A stretch of 64,000 nt of DNA from Arthrobacter agilis (lineage in GTDB: Bacteria > Actinomycetota > Actinomycetes > Actinomycetales > Micrococcaceae): contig NZ_VHIM01000002.1 of NCBI RefSeq assembly GCF_006494655.1, forward strand, positions 248,001 to 312,000, read 5' to 3'. Each line of letters opens with the position of its first letter. Within the stretch, counting starts at the first letter, position 1. This document shows positions 27,783 to 35,804 of this stretch, piece after piece. The notes beneath the pieces are model-generated. The model did not search any database and was not told where the DNA came from. It saw only the letters and a list, made by a program, of their open reading frames with translations. The position numbers were made by a program, and so were the translations under genes.

Positions 27783-29003
27783 GTGATGACAAACGTGCCT
27801 GGGGTAGCGGTGACCGGGATGGGTGCCATGACGCCCGTCGGAGGGACGGTCACGCAGACGTGGGACAGCCTCATTGCGGGTAGGTCCGGTATTCGGGGGA
27901 TAGACGAACCGTGGGCGCAGGACTTGCCGGTCCGGATTGCCGGGCTCGTCACCACCGAGCCGGCAGCGTCGCTGTCCACCCGGGAGTACCGGCGGATGGA
28001 TCGCTGTGGGCACCTGGCACTGATCGCCTCGCGGGAGGCGTGGGCGCAGGCCGGCATGCCGGCTGTTGAACCTGACCGGCTCGGTGTCGTGATCGGGTCC
28101 GGCTACGGGGGTTTGGGCACGGTGTTGTCCCAGGTTCGGGTCCTGGATGATGTGGGTCCTCGTCGGGTCTCTCCGCACACGCTTACCCAGATCATGGTGA
28201 ATGGGCCGTCGGCGTGGGTGTCGATGGACATCGGCGCGCAGGGAGGGGCCCGCACCCCTGTGAGTGCCTGCGCCTCCGGGGCCGAGGCGATTGCCCAGGG
28301 TGTCGAGATGATTGCCGCTGGAATAGTGGATGTCATCGTGGCCGGGGGAGTGGATGCCTGCGTCAATGACCTGGCGATCAGCGGTTTCGCTCAGCTCCGG
28401 GCCCTGTCCACGAGTCAGGGGGACCCGGCCGCGGCTTCACGACCGTTCGACCGTGACCGGAACGGGTTCGTGATGGGCGAGGGAGCCGGGATCATCGTCC
28501 TCGAGCGGGAGGACTTTGCCCGGGCGAGGGGAGCCGACATACTCGGGCGCATCGCCGGGACCGCCGTGACCTCCGATGCAGGGGACATCGTGGCCGCCGA
28601 TCAGGCCATTCAGCAGCGAGTGATGCAGAAAGCTCTTGCGGCCGCAGGGCTCGCAGGGTCGGACATCGACTTCGTCCACGCACACGCCACCTCCACCCCT
28701 GTCGGCGATCTCCTCGAGGCCGGTGCGATCAGCGCCGTGGTCGGCAACGATGTGTCCGTGACCTCTACCAAGTCCATGACAGGGCACCTGCTAGGGGGTG
28801 CCGGGGCGCTGGGTGCCATCGTGGCCCTTCAGGCCCTCCGGACAGAACGGCTTCCCGGGACCCTCAACCATGAGAACCCGGACCCGGACATCCACCTCAA
28901 TATCGTCGGCACGACGACCGGCTGCGCCGGATCGAAAGCTGCCATCGCCAACGCTTTCGGATTCGGCGGCCACAGCACTGCCCTGGTCATCACCGCGGTC
29001 TGA
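27783..29003 (+). CDS. Beta-ketoacyl-ACP synthase II (FabF-like), stand-alone
   Basis: A 406-residue thiolase-fold condensing enzyme with the catalytic triad of FabF: Cys163 (VSACASGAEAI), His301 (HATSTPVGD) and His335 (KSMTGHLLGGAGA, with Lys330). The substrate gate and GFGGHS motif at the C-terminus are also in place. It elongates acyl chains with malonyl-ACP. The usual partners (fabD, fabH, acpP) are absent, so this is probably a second copy with a specialised product. GTG at 27783 and ATG at 27786 are both possible starts; the GTG is better spaced from AGAAGGA. Which acyl chain it serves cannot be told. Confidence 0.88.
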   Translation: MMTNVPGVAVTGMGAMTPVGGTVTQTWDSLIAGRSGIRGIDEPWAQDLPVRIAGLVTTEPAASLSTREYRRMDRCGHLALIASREAWAQAGMPAVEPDRLGVVIGSGYGGLGTVLSQVRVLDDVGPRRVSPHTLTQIMVNGPSAWVSMDIGAQGGARTPVSACASGAEAIAQGVEMIAAGIVDVIVAGGVDACVNDLAISGFAQLRALSTSQGDPAAASRPFDRDRNGFVMGEGAGIIVLEREDFARARGADILGRIAGTAVTSDAGDIVAADQAIQQRVMQKALAAAGLAGSDIDFVHAHATSTPVGDLLEAGAISAVVGNDVSVTSTKSMTGHLLGGAGALGAIVALQALRTERLPGTLNHENPDPDIHLNIVGTTTGCAGSKAAIANAFGFGGHSTALVITAV

Positions 29004-29110
29004 CGATGCCCCCACGCGGTGACCGCACGTCGACATCGATGTCTTACCTTTGTCATCACGCGGCGTCGCTCATCAGCAGTCCGATATCCGGCAGGAGATC
29101 GATGGGCGTG

Positions 29111-30370
29111 CTACACATTCATTTTCTGAGGGCTCGCTGAGCTCAGCGTGGGTAGGGGAAGGTCGGAGAAGACGGATTGTGCAACGAGTAGTGCGAGTCC
29201 GATGACGCCGGCCTGCTTGCCTTGGGTGGCGCCGACGATTTGGATCCTGCGGGTGGCAAGAGGAAGTGAGCGGCGGTATACGGCGCTCCTGATCCCGGCG
29301 AAGAGGTAGTCGTCAGCCGCGGCGAGCTGCCCCCCGATGACGACCACTTGGGGGTTGAAGAGGTTCACCGTGACGGCGATCGCTTCGCCCAGGAGTTGAC
29401 TGGCGTTGCGTGCCAGCCGAACCGCATCCCGGTTGCCGCTGCGCAGCAGTCGGACGGCGTCGTCCACGGAATCGGCGTCGATGCCGAGGGCCTGCAGATC
29501 ACGCAGAATTGCCCAGCCGCCCGCGTAGGCTTCCAAGCAGCCGATGTTGCCGCACCGGCACTCGGGCTCGTCCTGCACAGAGGCGGGTTTGGGGACATAG
29601 TTGTGGCCGATGTCCCCTGCGGCGCCGTCGGCGCCGTGGTGCAGCCGCCCGTCGGAGATGAGACCAGAGCCGACTCCCGTACCCACCTTCACCATCAGCA
29701 GGTGCTGGATGTGCGGGTGGGAGACCTGCTGTTCACCGAACGCCATGGCGTTGGCGTCCTTCTCCACGACGACAGGGCAGTCATAGCTGCGGGTGAACCA
29801 GCCAGGAATGTCGTACTGGTCCCAACCGGTCATGATCGGCGGATGCACGACCTGTCCGGAGGCGGTGTCCACTGGGCCGGGCACGCTGACTCCAATGCCC
29901 ACCACGGAATCGGGGAAGGCATCGGCGCCGTCCAACAGCGTGGCGAACTCGTCCGCCACCAGACCGAGGACGACGTCGGGCCCCTCTGTGACGGAGATGG
30001 TCAGCTCCACTTCGGCCAGGATGGTTCCCGCCAGATCACAGAGGCCGACGCGCATGCCGGTGGCACCGATGTCGGCGACCAACAGATGCCCGCCCGTGCG
30101 GTTGAAGGCGAAGGACTCCGCGGGGCGCCCTTTTGTGGATTCTGCTCCTGACGGGACCACGAGGTGCGTCTCAAGGAGGGTGTCGATGCGCTGGTTGATC
30201 GTGGACCGGGAAAGCCCTGTGCGTGCAGCGACTTCTGATTTCGTGAGCACAAGTCCCGAGCGAAGGAGCTGCAGGATCTCGACGGTGCCACCAGCTGCAC
30301 CGCTTGCGGCCGGTGGTGCGTACGGATTGTCGACCACTGTCGCCCCTTCGTTGCGGACTCTGCTTGCCAT
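29111..30370 (-). CDS. ROK-family transcriptional regulator
   Basis: A 419-residue repressor of the NagC/XylR type. A winged helix-turn-helix at about residues 35-75 (TKSEVAARTGLSRSTINQRIDTL) is followed by a sugar-kinase-like ROK domain with an ATP-like loop (DIGATGMRVG), ligand motif GDIGH and the zinc site CRCGNIGCLEAYAGG. The chosen ATG is the one adjacent to the mapped promoter; an in-frame start 12 codons upstream overlaps the -10. It is divergent from the sugar ABC operon and almost certainly controls it, releasing the operator when it binds the operon's sugar. Its own transcript is nearly leaderless. Confidence 0.92.
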   Translation of the reverse strand: MASRVRNEGATVVDNPYAPPAASGAAGGTVEILQLLRSGLVLTKSEVAARTGLSRSTINQRIDTLLETHLVVPSGAESTKGRPAESFAFNRTGGHLLVADIGATGMRVGLCDLAGTILAEVELTISVTEGPDVVLGLVADEFATLLDGADAFPDSVVGIGVSVPGPVDTASGQVVHPPIMTGWDQYDIPGWFTRSYDCPVVVEKDANAMAFGEQQVSHPHIQHLLMVKVGTGVGSGLISDGRLHHGADGAAGDIGHNYVPKPASVQDEPECRCGNIGCLEAYAGGWAILRDLQALGIDADSVDDAVRLLRSGNRDAVRLARNASQLLGEAIAVTVNLFNPQVVVIGGQLAAADDYLFAGIRSAVYRRSLPLATRRIQIVGATQGKQAGVIGLALLVAQSVFSDLPLPTLSSASPQKMNV

Positions 30371-30379
30371 GTTAACCCG

Positions 30380-30408
30380 ATTCGACCTCGTAGTTGCGTG
30401 CGTCACAA
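30380..30408 (-). promoter_or_regulatory. Promoter of the ROK regulator gene
   Basis: On the minus strand TTGTGA (30403-30408) and TCGAAT (30380-30385) are separated by 17 bases. The start of transcription would be about three bases before the ATG, beside a GTTAAC palindrome (30371-30376). Confidence 0.55.
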
Positions 30409-30425
30409 CCTGTAGTTATGCTAAC
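30394..30425 (+). promoter_or_regulatory. Promoter and operator of the ketose-uptake operon
   Basis: TTGCGT (30394-30399) and TATGCT (30417-30422) are 17 bases apart. GTTA-TGC-TAAC (30415-30425) is an inverted repeat overlapping the -10 and is a likely ROK-repressor site. This promoter is interleaved with the divergent regulator promoter: each -35 lies in the spacer of the other. Confidence 0.6.
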
Positions 30426-30477
30426 ACCCAACGTTACTTCGACGTACATATGGTTTTCAAAGTCAGAAGGGGCAATG

Positions 30478-31485
30478 ATGCCACAGCTACGGAATACCTT
30501 GATCGTTCTCGCCGCCACTACTGCAGGGGCTCTTTCCCTCGCCGGCTGCAGTACCACCGCTACGACCCCTGCTTCATCCGAGGGTGCGGAGGCAAAGACG
30601 GCCGCCGTGATCAAGGGCCTGGACAACCCGTTCTTCCAGTCGATGGAGGAGGGCATCAAGGCGGCGGACGATTCCATCACCGTGCAGGCAGCGCAGGACA
30701 TCACCGATACGAGTGGACAGGCGGACCGGCTGGCATCGCTGGCGGGGCAGGATTTCAGTTGCTTCATCATCAATCCGATCAGTGGGAACAACCTGCTGCA
30801 GGGAGTGGCGCAGCTGAAGTCCAGCGGCAAGACCGTCGTGAACATCGACAGCCCTGTCGATCCCGACGCCGCCGCGTCCGCGAATGCCACCCCCGACACC
30901 TACATCGGCACCGACAATGTCTCGGCAGGCAACCTCGCCGGCGAACATATGGCGAGCCTCATCGAGGATGGAGCGAAGGTGGCGGTGATCGGCGGTATCG
31001 CCGGTGATGTCACCAGCGGGGACCGCGTGACGGGGTTCACTGAAGGTCTCGGCGACAAGGGCGAGGTGCTGGAAACCGTCTCTGCGGACTGGGACCGGCA
31101 GGTGGCCCTGACGAAGGCCGGCGACCTGTTGCGGGCCAACCCGGACATCGCCGGTTTCTTCGTTGCCAACGATGTCATGGGCCTTGGCGTTGCCCGTGCC
31201 GTCGCTGATGCCGGATTGACCGGAGAGGTGTCCATCATCAGCGTCGACGGGGTTCCCGAAGGCCTCTCCGGCGTCGAGTCCGGTGAACTGACGGCGACCG
31301 TTGCACAGTACCCCTACGCCATCGGCGAGATGGGCGCGCAGGCCTGTGCGGCAGCTGCTGCAGGTGACGAACTCCCCGAGAACGTCGAGGCCCCGGTTGC
31401 CCTGGTGACCAAGGACAACGTCTCCGACGCCCTCGCCGCCGCGCCTGCGCCCTTCGAAGAATACGAAAACCCGTTCGCCCAGTAG
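30478..31485 (+). CDS. Sugar ABC transporter substrate-binding lipoprotein (FrcB/RbsB-like)
   Basis: A 335-residue periplasmic-binding-protein-like domain of the ribose/fructose cluster (Peripla_BP_4). A signal peptide with the lipobox LAGC precedes the mature protein. It has the family segments KGLDNPFFQSMEEG, then INPISGNNL, NIDSPVDPDA and GFFVANDVMGLG. Two adjacent ATGs occur; the second has better spacing to AGAAGGGG. It is first in an operon whose order (binding protein, permease, ATPase, enzyme, kinase) matches frcBCAK fructose-uptake systems. A ketohexose ligand is inferred from the downstream epimerase. Confidence 0.88.
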   Translation: MPQLRNTLIVLAATTAGALSLAGCSTTATTPASSEGAEAKTAAVIKGLDNPFFQSMEEGIKAADDSITVQAAQDITDTSGQADRLASLAGQDFSCFIINPISGNNLLQGVAQLKSSGKTVVNIDSPVDPDAAASANATPDTYIGTDNVSAGNLAGEHMASLIEDGAKVAVIGGIAGDVTSGDRVTGFTEGLGDKGEVLETVSADWDRQVALTKAGDLLRANPDIAGFFVANDVMGLGVARAVADAGLTGEVSIISVDGVPEGLSGVESGELTATVAQYPYAIGEMGAQACAAAAAGDELPENVEAPVALVTKDNVSDALAAAPAPFEEYENPFAQ

Positions 31486-31517
31486 CCGTTCAGGCCCGAC
31501 CAAGGAAGCCAGGCGCC

Positions 31518-32555
31518 ATGTCCTCCGTTCCGCATACATCCCCGCCCCCGGTAGCGAAGACACCGCCGGCAACCACTACACAACGGACCACCAGCCCGGA
31601 CGCGCCGCAGGGCGACCGCTGGCACACCAGCCTGCGGCGTATCGGGTTCTGGGCCGACCACGCTGCCATCATCGGCCTCGTGTTGCTCGTCCTCGTCTTC
31701 ACCGCTCTGAACCCGGTCTTCCTGACCCTCGGGAACGTCCAATCAATTCTCGTCGCAGCGTCCATCCTGATGGTCCTGACGGTCGGTCAGGCCTTCGTGA
31801 TCCTCAGTGACGGCATCGATCTTTCCGTTGCGTCAACCATGACCCTCGGGGTGATCGCCTTCGGTATCGCCTTCTCCCAGGGAGCAGGACTGCTCGTCAG
31901 CATGCTCTCAGCGGTCGTAGCCAGCGCACTGATCGGGCTGATCAACGGGATCCTGGTGGCCAAGGGAAAGATCACCGACTTCATCGTGACCCTGGGATCC
32001 CTCTCCGTGGCGTCCGGGCTTGCCCTGGTGCTGTCCGACGGCAAGCCAATCTCGGTCTTCAGCGTCGGTCTCGTCAATTTCTCCACGCATGGCCTGCTGA
32101 TCTTCGGCTTTCCGTTCGTCGTCGCCGCGGTGATCGCCGTCCTGGCCCACGTTCTGCTGTTCAGGACGAGGTTCGGAACGCACCTGTTCGCGACAGGCGG
32201 GTCGAAGGAGGCAGCGCAGGCGACCGGTATCAGCACGGCACGCATCAAGATCGCGGTCTACACCATCTCCGGGGTGCTTGCGGGAATCGCGGCCATCATG
32301 CTCATCGCACGCGTGGGCGCCTCGGAACCGGCAGCGAACACCACGTTCCTGCTGAACTCGGTCGCCGCGGTCGTGCTTGGAGGAGTGAGCCTCACCGGCG
32401 GAAAAGGAAACATCTTCGGCCCCATCGTGGGTGCACTGCTCCTCACCGTGCTCACCAACGGGCTCACCCTGATGAACGTGTCGCAGTTCTACCAGCCCCT
32501 GGCCGTCGGCATCGTCGTCATCCTCGCCGCCCTACTCTCGAGGTTCCAAAAATGA
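31518..32555 (+). CDS. Sugar ABC transporter permease (FrcC/RbsC-like)
   Basis: A 345-residue permease of the BPD_transp_2 family with about ten helices after a hydrophilic 50-residue N-terminus. The conserved segments LSDGIDLSVAS and GRVG/TGGSKEAAQATGISTARIK-like loop and GGVSLTGGKGNIFGPIVGALL are those of RbsC. An AGGAAG ribosome site precedes the ATG. Its stop overlaps the ATPase start by four bases, so the two subunits are translated together. Confidence 0.9.
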   Translation: MSSVPHTSPPPVAKTPPATTTQRTTSPDAPQGDRWHTSLRRIGFWADHAAIIGLVLLVLVFTALNPVFLTLGNVQSILVAASILMVLTVGQAFVILSDGIDLSVASTMTLGVIAFGIAFSQGAGLLVSMLSAVVASALIGLINGILVAKGKITDFIVTLGSLSVASGLALVLSDGKPISVFSVGLVNFSTHGLLIFGFPFVVAAVIAVLAHVLLFRTRFGTHLFATGGSKEAAQATGISTARIKIAVYTISGVLAGIAAIMLIARVGASEPAANTTFLLNSVAAVVLGGVSLTGGKGNIFGPIVGALLLTVLTNGLTLMNVSQFYQPLAVGIVVILAALLSRFQK

Positions 32556-33310
32556 CCACCACCAGCACCAGGCCCATCGTCGACGTCCGCGATGTGTGCC
32601 TGTCCTTCGGCAATGTCAAAGCACTCCAGAACGTCAGCCTGACCCTCGCGCCGGGCGAGATCACCGCGATCGTAGGAGATAACGGCGCAGGTAAGTCCAC
32701 CCTCGTCCGCTGCATCTCGGGGATCCACCGCGCCCAGTCGGGCACCATCGAATTCGATGGCGAGAAGACGCACTTCCGGAGCCCGGAAGATGCCCGGGAA
32801 AAGGGCATCGAGACGGTGCACCAAAACCTGGCATTGGTCGATGACCTCACGGTCTGGCAAAACCTTTTCCTCAACCGTGAGCTCACCCGCGGCATCGGAC
32901 CGATCCGCTTCCTCGATCGCAAAGCCATGCGCGAGGAAGCCGACCGCATGGTCTCCACCCTTGCCGTCAACGTCCCGGCCGTGAAGTCCAAGGTCCGGCG
33001 CCTGTCCGGTGGTCAGCGCCAGGCCGTGTCCATCTGCCGCGCCGCAGGCTTCAGCTCCAAGCTCGTCATCATGGACGAACCCACAGCCGCCCTGGGGGTC
33101 CAGGAGACCGCGAAAGTCGAGCAACTGATCCTCAAACTGCGCGACGACGGACACTCGGTGCTCCTCATCAGCCACAACTTCAGCCAGGTCATGCGTCTCA
33201 GCGACCAGGTCTGGGTCATGCGCGCCGGGCGCTGCGTCGCCGGCCGACGCACCACCGACACCACCGGCGACGAGATCGTCGCCCTCATCACCGGCTCCCG
33301 CGAGCAGTAG
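32552..33310 (+). CDS. Sugar ABC transporter ATPase, single-domain (FrcA-like)
   Basis: A 252-residue ATPase with one nucleotide-binding domain: Walker A GDNGAGKST (about 41-49), signature LSGGQRQAVSICRA and Walker B VIMDEPTAALG. Ribose-type systems normally use a duplicated ATPase of about 500 residues (RbsA). The single-domain form is typical of FrcA from fructose-uptake systems, and must act as a homodimer. It overlaps the permease by four bases. Confidence 0.9.
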   Translation: MTTTSTRPIVDVRDVCLSFGNVKALQNVSLTLAPGEITAIVGDNGAGKSTLVRCISGIHRAQSGTIEFDGEKTHFRSPEDAREKGIETVHQNLALVDDLTVWQNLFLNRELTRGIGPIRFLDRKAMREEADRMVSTLAVNVPAVKSKVRRLSGGQRQAVSICRAAGFSSKLVIMDEPTAALGVQETAKVEQLILKLRDDGHSVLLISHNFSQVMRLSDQVWVMRAGRCVAGRRTTDTTGDEIVALITGSREQ

Positions 33311-33330
33311 AGCAAAGGAAACCACAGAAC

Positions 33331-34206
33331 ATGGCCACCACGAATCCCCTCGGAGTCCACGCCCTCGTCTGGGCGGGGGACACCTCCCGCGAGTCCGTCG
33401 AAACCGTCATCACCCGTACCGCAGCAGCCGGCTACGATCTGGTCGAATTCTCCCTGCACGATTCCCTCAACCTCGACGTCGACCACGCCAGGAAGCTCCT
33501 CACCGACAACAACCTCGGCGTCGTCTGCTCGCGCGGACTCGCCTTCGACGCGGACGTCTCCAGCGACGACATCGCGACCGTGGAGCGTGGAGCGAAACTG
33601 CTGCAGGACTCCCTGCAAATCACTCACGAACTCGGCGGCACCCACTTCACCGGCGCCCTTTTCAGTGCCCTCGGCAAATACGGGGCACCCATGACAGCCG
33701 CTGGCAGGGACAACGTGGTGAAGGTCCTCAAGGAACTCGCCGCCGAAGCCCAGTCGCGCTCGATGACACTCGGACTGGAAATCTGCAACCGGTACGAGAC
33801 CAACGTCATCAACACCGCACACGACGCACTACGTCTGGCCGACGACATAGGCGCCGACAACGTCCTGATCCACCTCGACACCTATCACATGAACATCGAG
33901 GAGAATGATCTCGTCACCCCGGTCTACGAGGTCGGGGAGCGGCTCGGCTACGTCCACATCGGAGAGAACCACCGCGGCTACCTCGGGTCAGGGCACCTCG
34001 ATTTCACCTCGTTCTTCCACGCCCTCGAAGGCATCAACTACACGGGCCCGATCACCTTCGAGAGCTTCTCCTCCGCCGTCGTCGCCCGGGGTCTGTCCAA
34101 CGACCTCGCCGTGTGGCGGAACCTGTGGACCGACAGCGAGGACCTCGCCGTCCATGCACGGACCTTCATGGAGAATCAGCTGCATGCGAACCAGGTGAAC
34201 CGGTGA
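33331..34206 (+). CDS. Ketose 3-epimerase (D-tagatose/D-allulose 3-epimerase family)
   Basis: A 291-residue TIM-barrel sugar epimerase. The metal ligands of the family fall exactly at Glu150 (GLEICNRYET), Asp183 (HLDTYHMNIEE), His209 (YVHIGENHRGYLGSG) and Glu244 (TFESFSS), the same numbering as in Agrobacterium D-psicose 3-epimerase. These Mn/Co enzymes invert C3 of free ketohexoses, for example D-allulose to D-fructose or D-tagatose to D-sorbose. The C-terminal region (WRNLWTD) also matches Arthrobacter allulose epimerases. It stands between the transporter genes and a kinase, so it acts on the imported sugar. The precise ketose is not known. Confidence 0.88.
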   Translation: MATTNPLGVHALVWAGDTSRESVETVITRTAAAGYDLVEFSLHDSLNLDVDHARKLLTDNNLGVVCSRGLAFDADVSSDDIATVERGAKLLQDSLQITHELGGTHFTGALFSALGKYGAPMTAAGRDNVVKVLKELAAEAQSRSMTLGLEICNRYETNVINTAHDALRLADDIGADNVLIHLDTYHMNIEENDLVTPVYEVGERLGYVHIGENHRGYLGSGHLDFTSFFHALEGINYTGPITFESFSSAVVARGLSNDLAVWRNLWTDSEDLAVHARTFMENQLHANQVNR

Positions 34207-34859
34207 CATCGGAGGACCTCCTCCAGCGGATCGAGCACCTCCAGAAGGAGCACACCGGCCCGGTGATCATCGGGGTGGTAGGGGCACCCGGGGCTGGGAA
34301 GACGACCCTTGTCGAGCAGCTCATGAAGCGCCTGATGGCTGAGCAGGAGATATCCGCTCAGCAGCACTACGCGCACGTGCCGATGGACGGGTATCACCTT
34401 GCCGACGTCGAACTCTCCCGACTGGGCAGGCTCGACCGGAAAGGCGCACCCGACACCTTCGACGCCCACGGTTATGCGTCGCTCCTGCGACGTCTACGAG
34501 AACCACGCAACGCCGTCGTCCACGCCCCCGGGTTCGAACGCACCATCGAGCAACCCATCGCAGGGGCCATCCCGGTTTACCCGTCGGCGAGCACAATCCT
34601 CACCGAGGGCAACTACCTCCTGCTGGACGAGCCGGGCTGGCGTGAGGTGCGGAAGCAGTGCACGGAGATCTGGTACTGCGAGCAGGATGACGAGCTCCGG
34701 GTGGAACGCCTGATCGCCCGCCACATCCGCTTCGGGAAAAGTCCTCTTGCTGCCGCCAAGTGGGTAGCCGAAGTCGACGAGCCAAACGGACGACTCATCG
34801 GCACCACCAGGGACCGAGCGGACCTCGTCATCACGCTCGAAGAAGTTGCCGCCGGCTGA
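34203..34859 (+). CDS. P-loop kinase, FrcK/pantothenate-kinase-like
   Basis: A 218-residue nucleoside/pantothenate-kinase-fold protein with P-loop GAPGAGKTT (27-35), substrate motif PMDGYHL and the stretch LTEGNYLLLDEPGW typical of the PRK/CoaA superfamily. Similar small kinases are found as FrcK at the end of frcBCAK operons. The GTG start overlaps the epimerase stop by four bases. It probably phosphorylates the imported ketose or its epimer; that reaction is inferred from position and not from sequence alone. Confidence 0.8.
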   Translation: MTSEDLLQRIEHLQKEHTGPVIIGVVGAPGAGKTTLVEQLMKRLMAEQEISAQQHYAHVPMDGYHLADVELSRLGRLDRKGAPDTFDAHGYASLLRRLREPRNAVVHAPGFERTIEQPIAGAIPVYPSASTILTEGNYLLLDEPGWREVRKQCTEIWYCEQDDELRVERLIARHIRFGKSPLAAAKWVAEVDEPNGRLIGTTRDRADLVITLEEVAAG

Positions 34860-35006
34860 CCTCATGGATTCTCAATCCGTGACACTGAACGCGTGGCTTC
34901 CCCGACGACCGCTCGAGGCGTCCTGAGAAGGGCATCCAAGCCATCGACACGGAGCTGTCGCCTGTCACACCTGCGACAGGGAGGTCACGCTCCGCTCGCG
35001 CCAGGC

Positions 35007-35040
35007 CGCCCGAACCTCAGCGATAGGCGGGGTTCGGGCG
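35007..35040. terminator. Hairpin between convergent genes
   Basis: A 10-bp perfect stem (35007-35016 pairing with 35031-35040) with a 14-base loop lies between the kinase gene and the minus-strand hypothetical gene and can end transcripts from both sides. Confidence 0.5.
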
Positions 35041-35047
35041 CTCGTTG

Positions 35048-35362
35048 TCACCACATGCGGCTGTTCGTCTCCGAGAGGAAGCCGCGTCCGTCCGAGAACC
35101 AGTGGACCGTCGGACTGGTCCGTGCCGTCGGCGTGGTGAGCTCGGCGAAGAGATCCGCGTTGAACCGGTTGTTGAGTTCGGGCGAACTCAGCACGGTGTC
35201 CCTGGTGATCACGAAGACCGGCCCCTTGAGCCCCTTGCTCTGGATCGAGAGGTGAACCTCCGCGTGCTGGTCCAGCCGGACTTTGAGGGCGCCGATCGCT
35301 GCCTGCACGTTCGCGTCGTCGTCCCACACTGCCGCGTGCTTGTCGACGAACAGCCAGGCCAT
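35048..35362 (-). CDS. Hypothetical 104-residue protein
   Basis: I do not recognise a family. The protein starts MAWLFVDKHAAVWDDDANVQ and looks like a compact alpha/beta domain without signal peptide or membrane segments. A conserved-looking core is LKGPVFVITRDTV followed by an ELNNRFNADLFAELTTP helix. GAGGAGC lies four bases before the ATG; longer readings upstream are Arg/Pro-rich and not protein-like. It is monocistronic, between the ketose operon and the first peptide transporter. Confidence 0.6.
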   Translation of the reverse strand: MAWLFVDKHAAVWDDDANVQAAIGALKVRLDQHAEVHLSIQSKGLKGPVFVITRDTVLSSPELNNRFNADLFAELTTPTARTSPTVHWFSDGRGFLSETNSRMW

Positions 35363-35804
35363 CGTGCTCCTCAGTGATCCGTGCACTCCGCCCCGGACCA
35401 CCGTCCACGACGCCGTCGGCGCTCCGGCGCCCGGTCGACCAAGCAAAGCATCGCGGCGTCGGACGGACAAGCGGGAACGGGCCGACGTCGTCGTGCGCGA
35501 CAAACCCGCGGCAGCGTGCCAGAGCCGGTGGACCGCCCCCGCGCGTCTGGCAGCCCGGCTCGGCGGTCCGCGGGGTGGGCGGGGCGGCCGCCCTGCCGGA
35601 GGGAGCGCTCGGCAGGGGAGTGACGGGAGGTCTTTGGTTGCAGCTCGGTAACAACACGAAACTGCCTCTGTCGATGGATACCTGTTGGTAACAATGTGCA
35701 CCTAGGCTTTTGCGCACGTGAGTGACGTCACCCTCAAGGGTCGCGTATCGGCTGTCGCGCAACACCGCGTGACGCTGGAACCACACTGAGAAATAGGAGG
35801 CGGA
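35363..35804. other. 442-bp gap holding the leader of the first peptide-binding protein gene
   Basis: No gene is seen. GGTAACAA occurs at 35647-35654 and 35687-35694. TTGGTAAC (35685-35692) recurs inverted as GTTACCAA (43005-43012) upstream of the second binding protein, a possible shared regulator site. The last 20 bases before the coding region (from TAGGAGG through the ATG) equal those of the second copy. No clear promoter was fixed. Confidence 0.35.
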
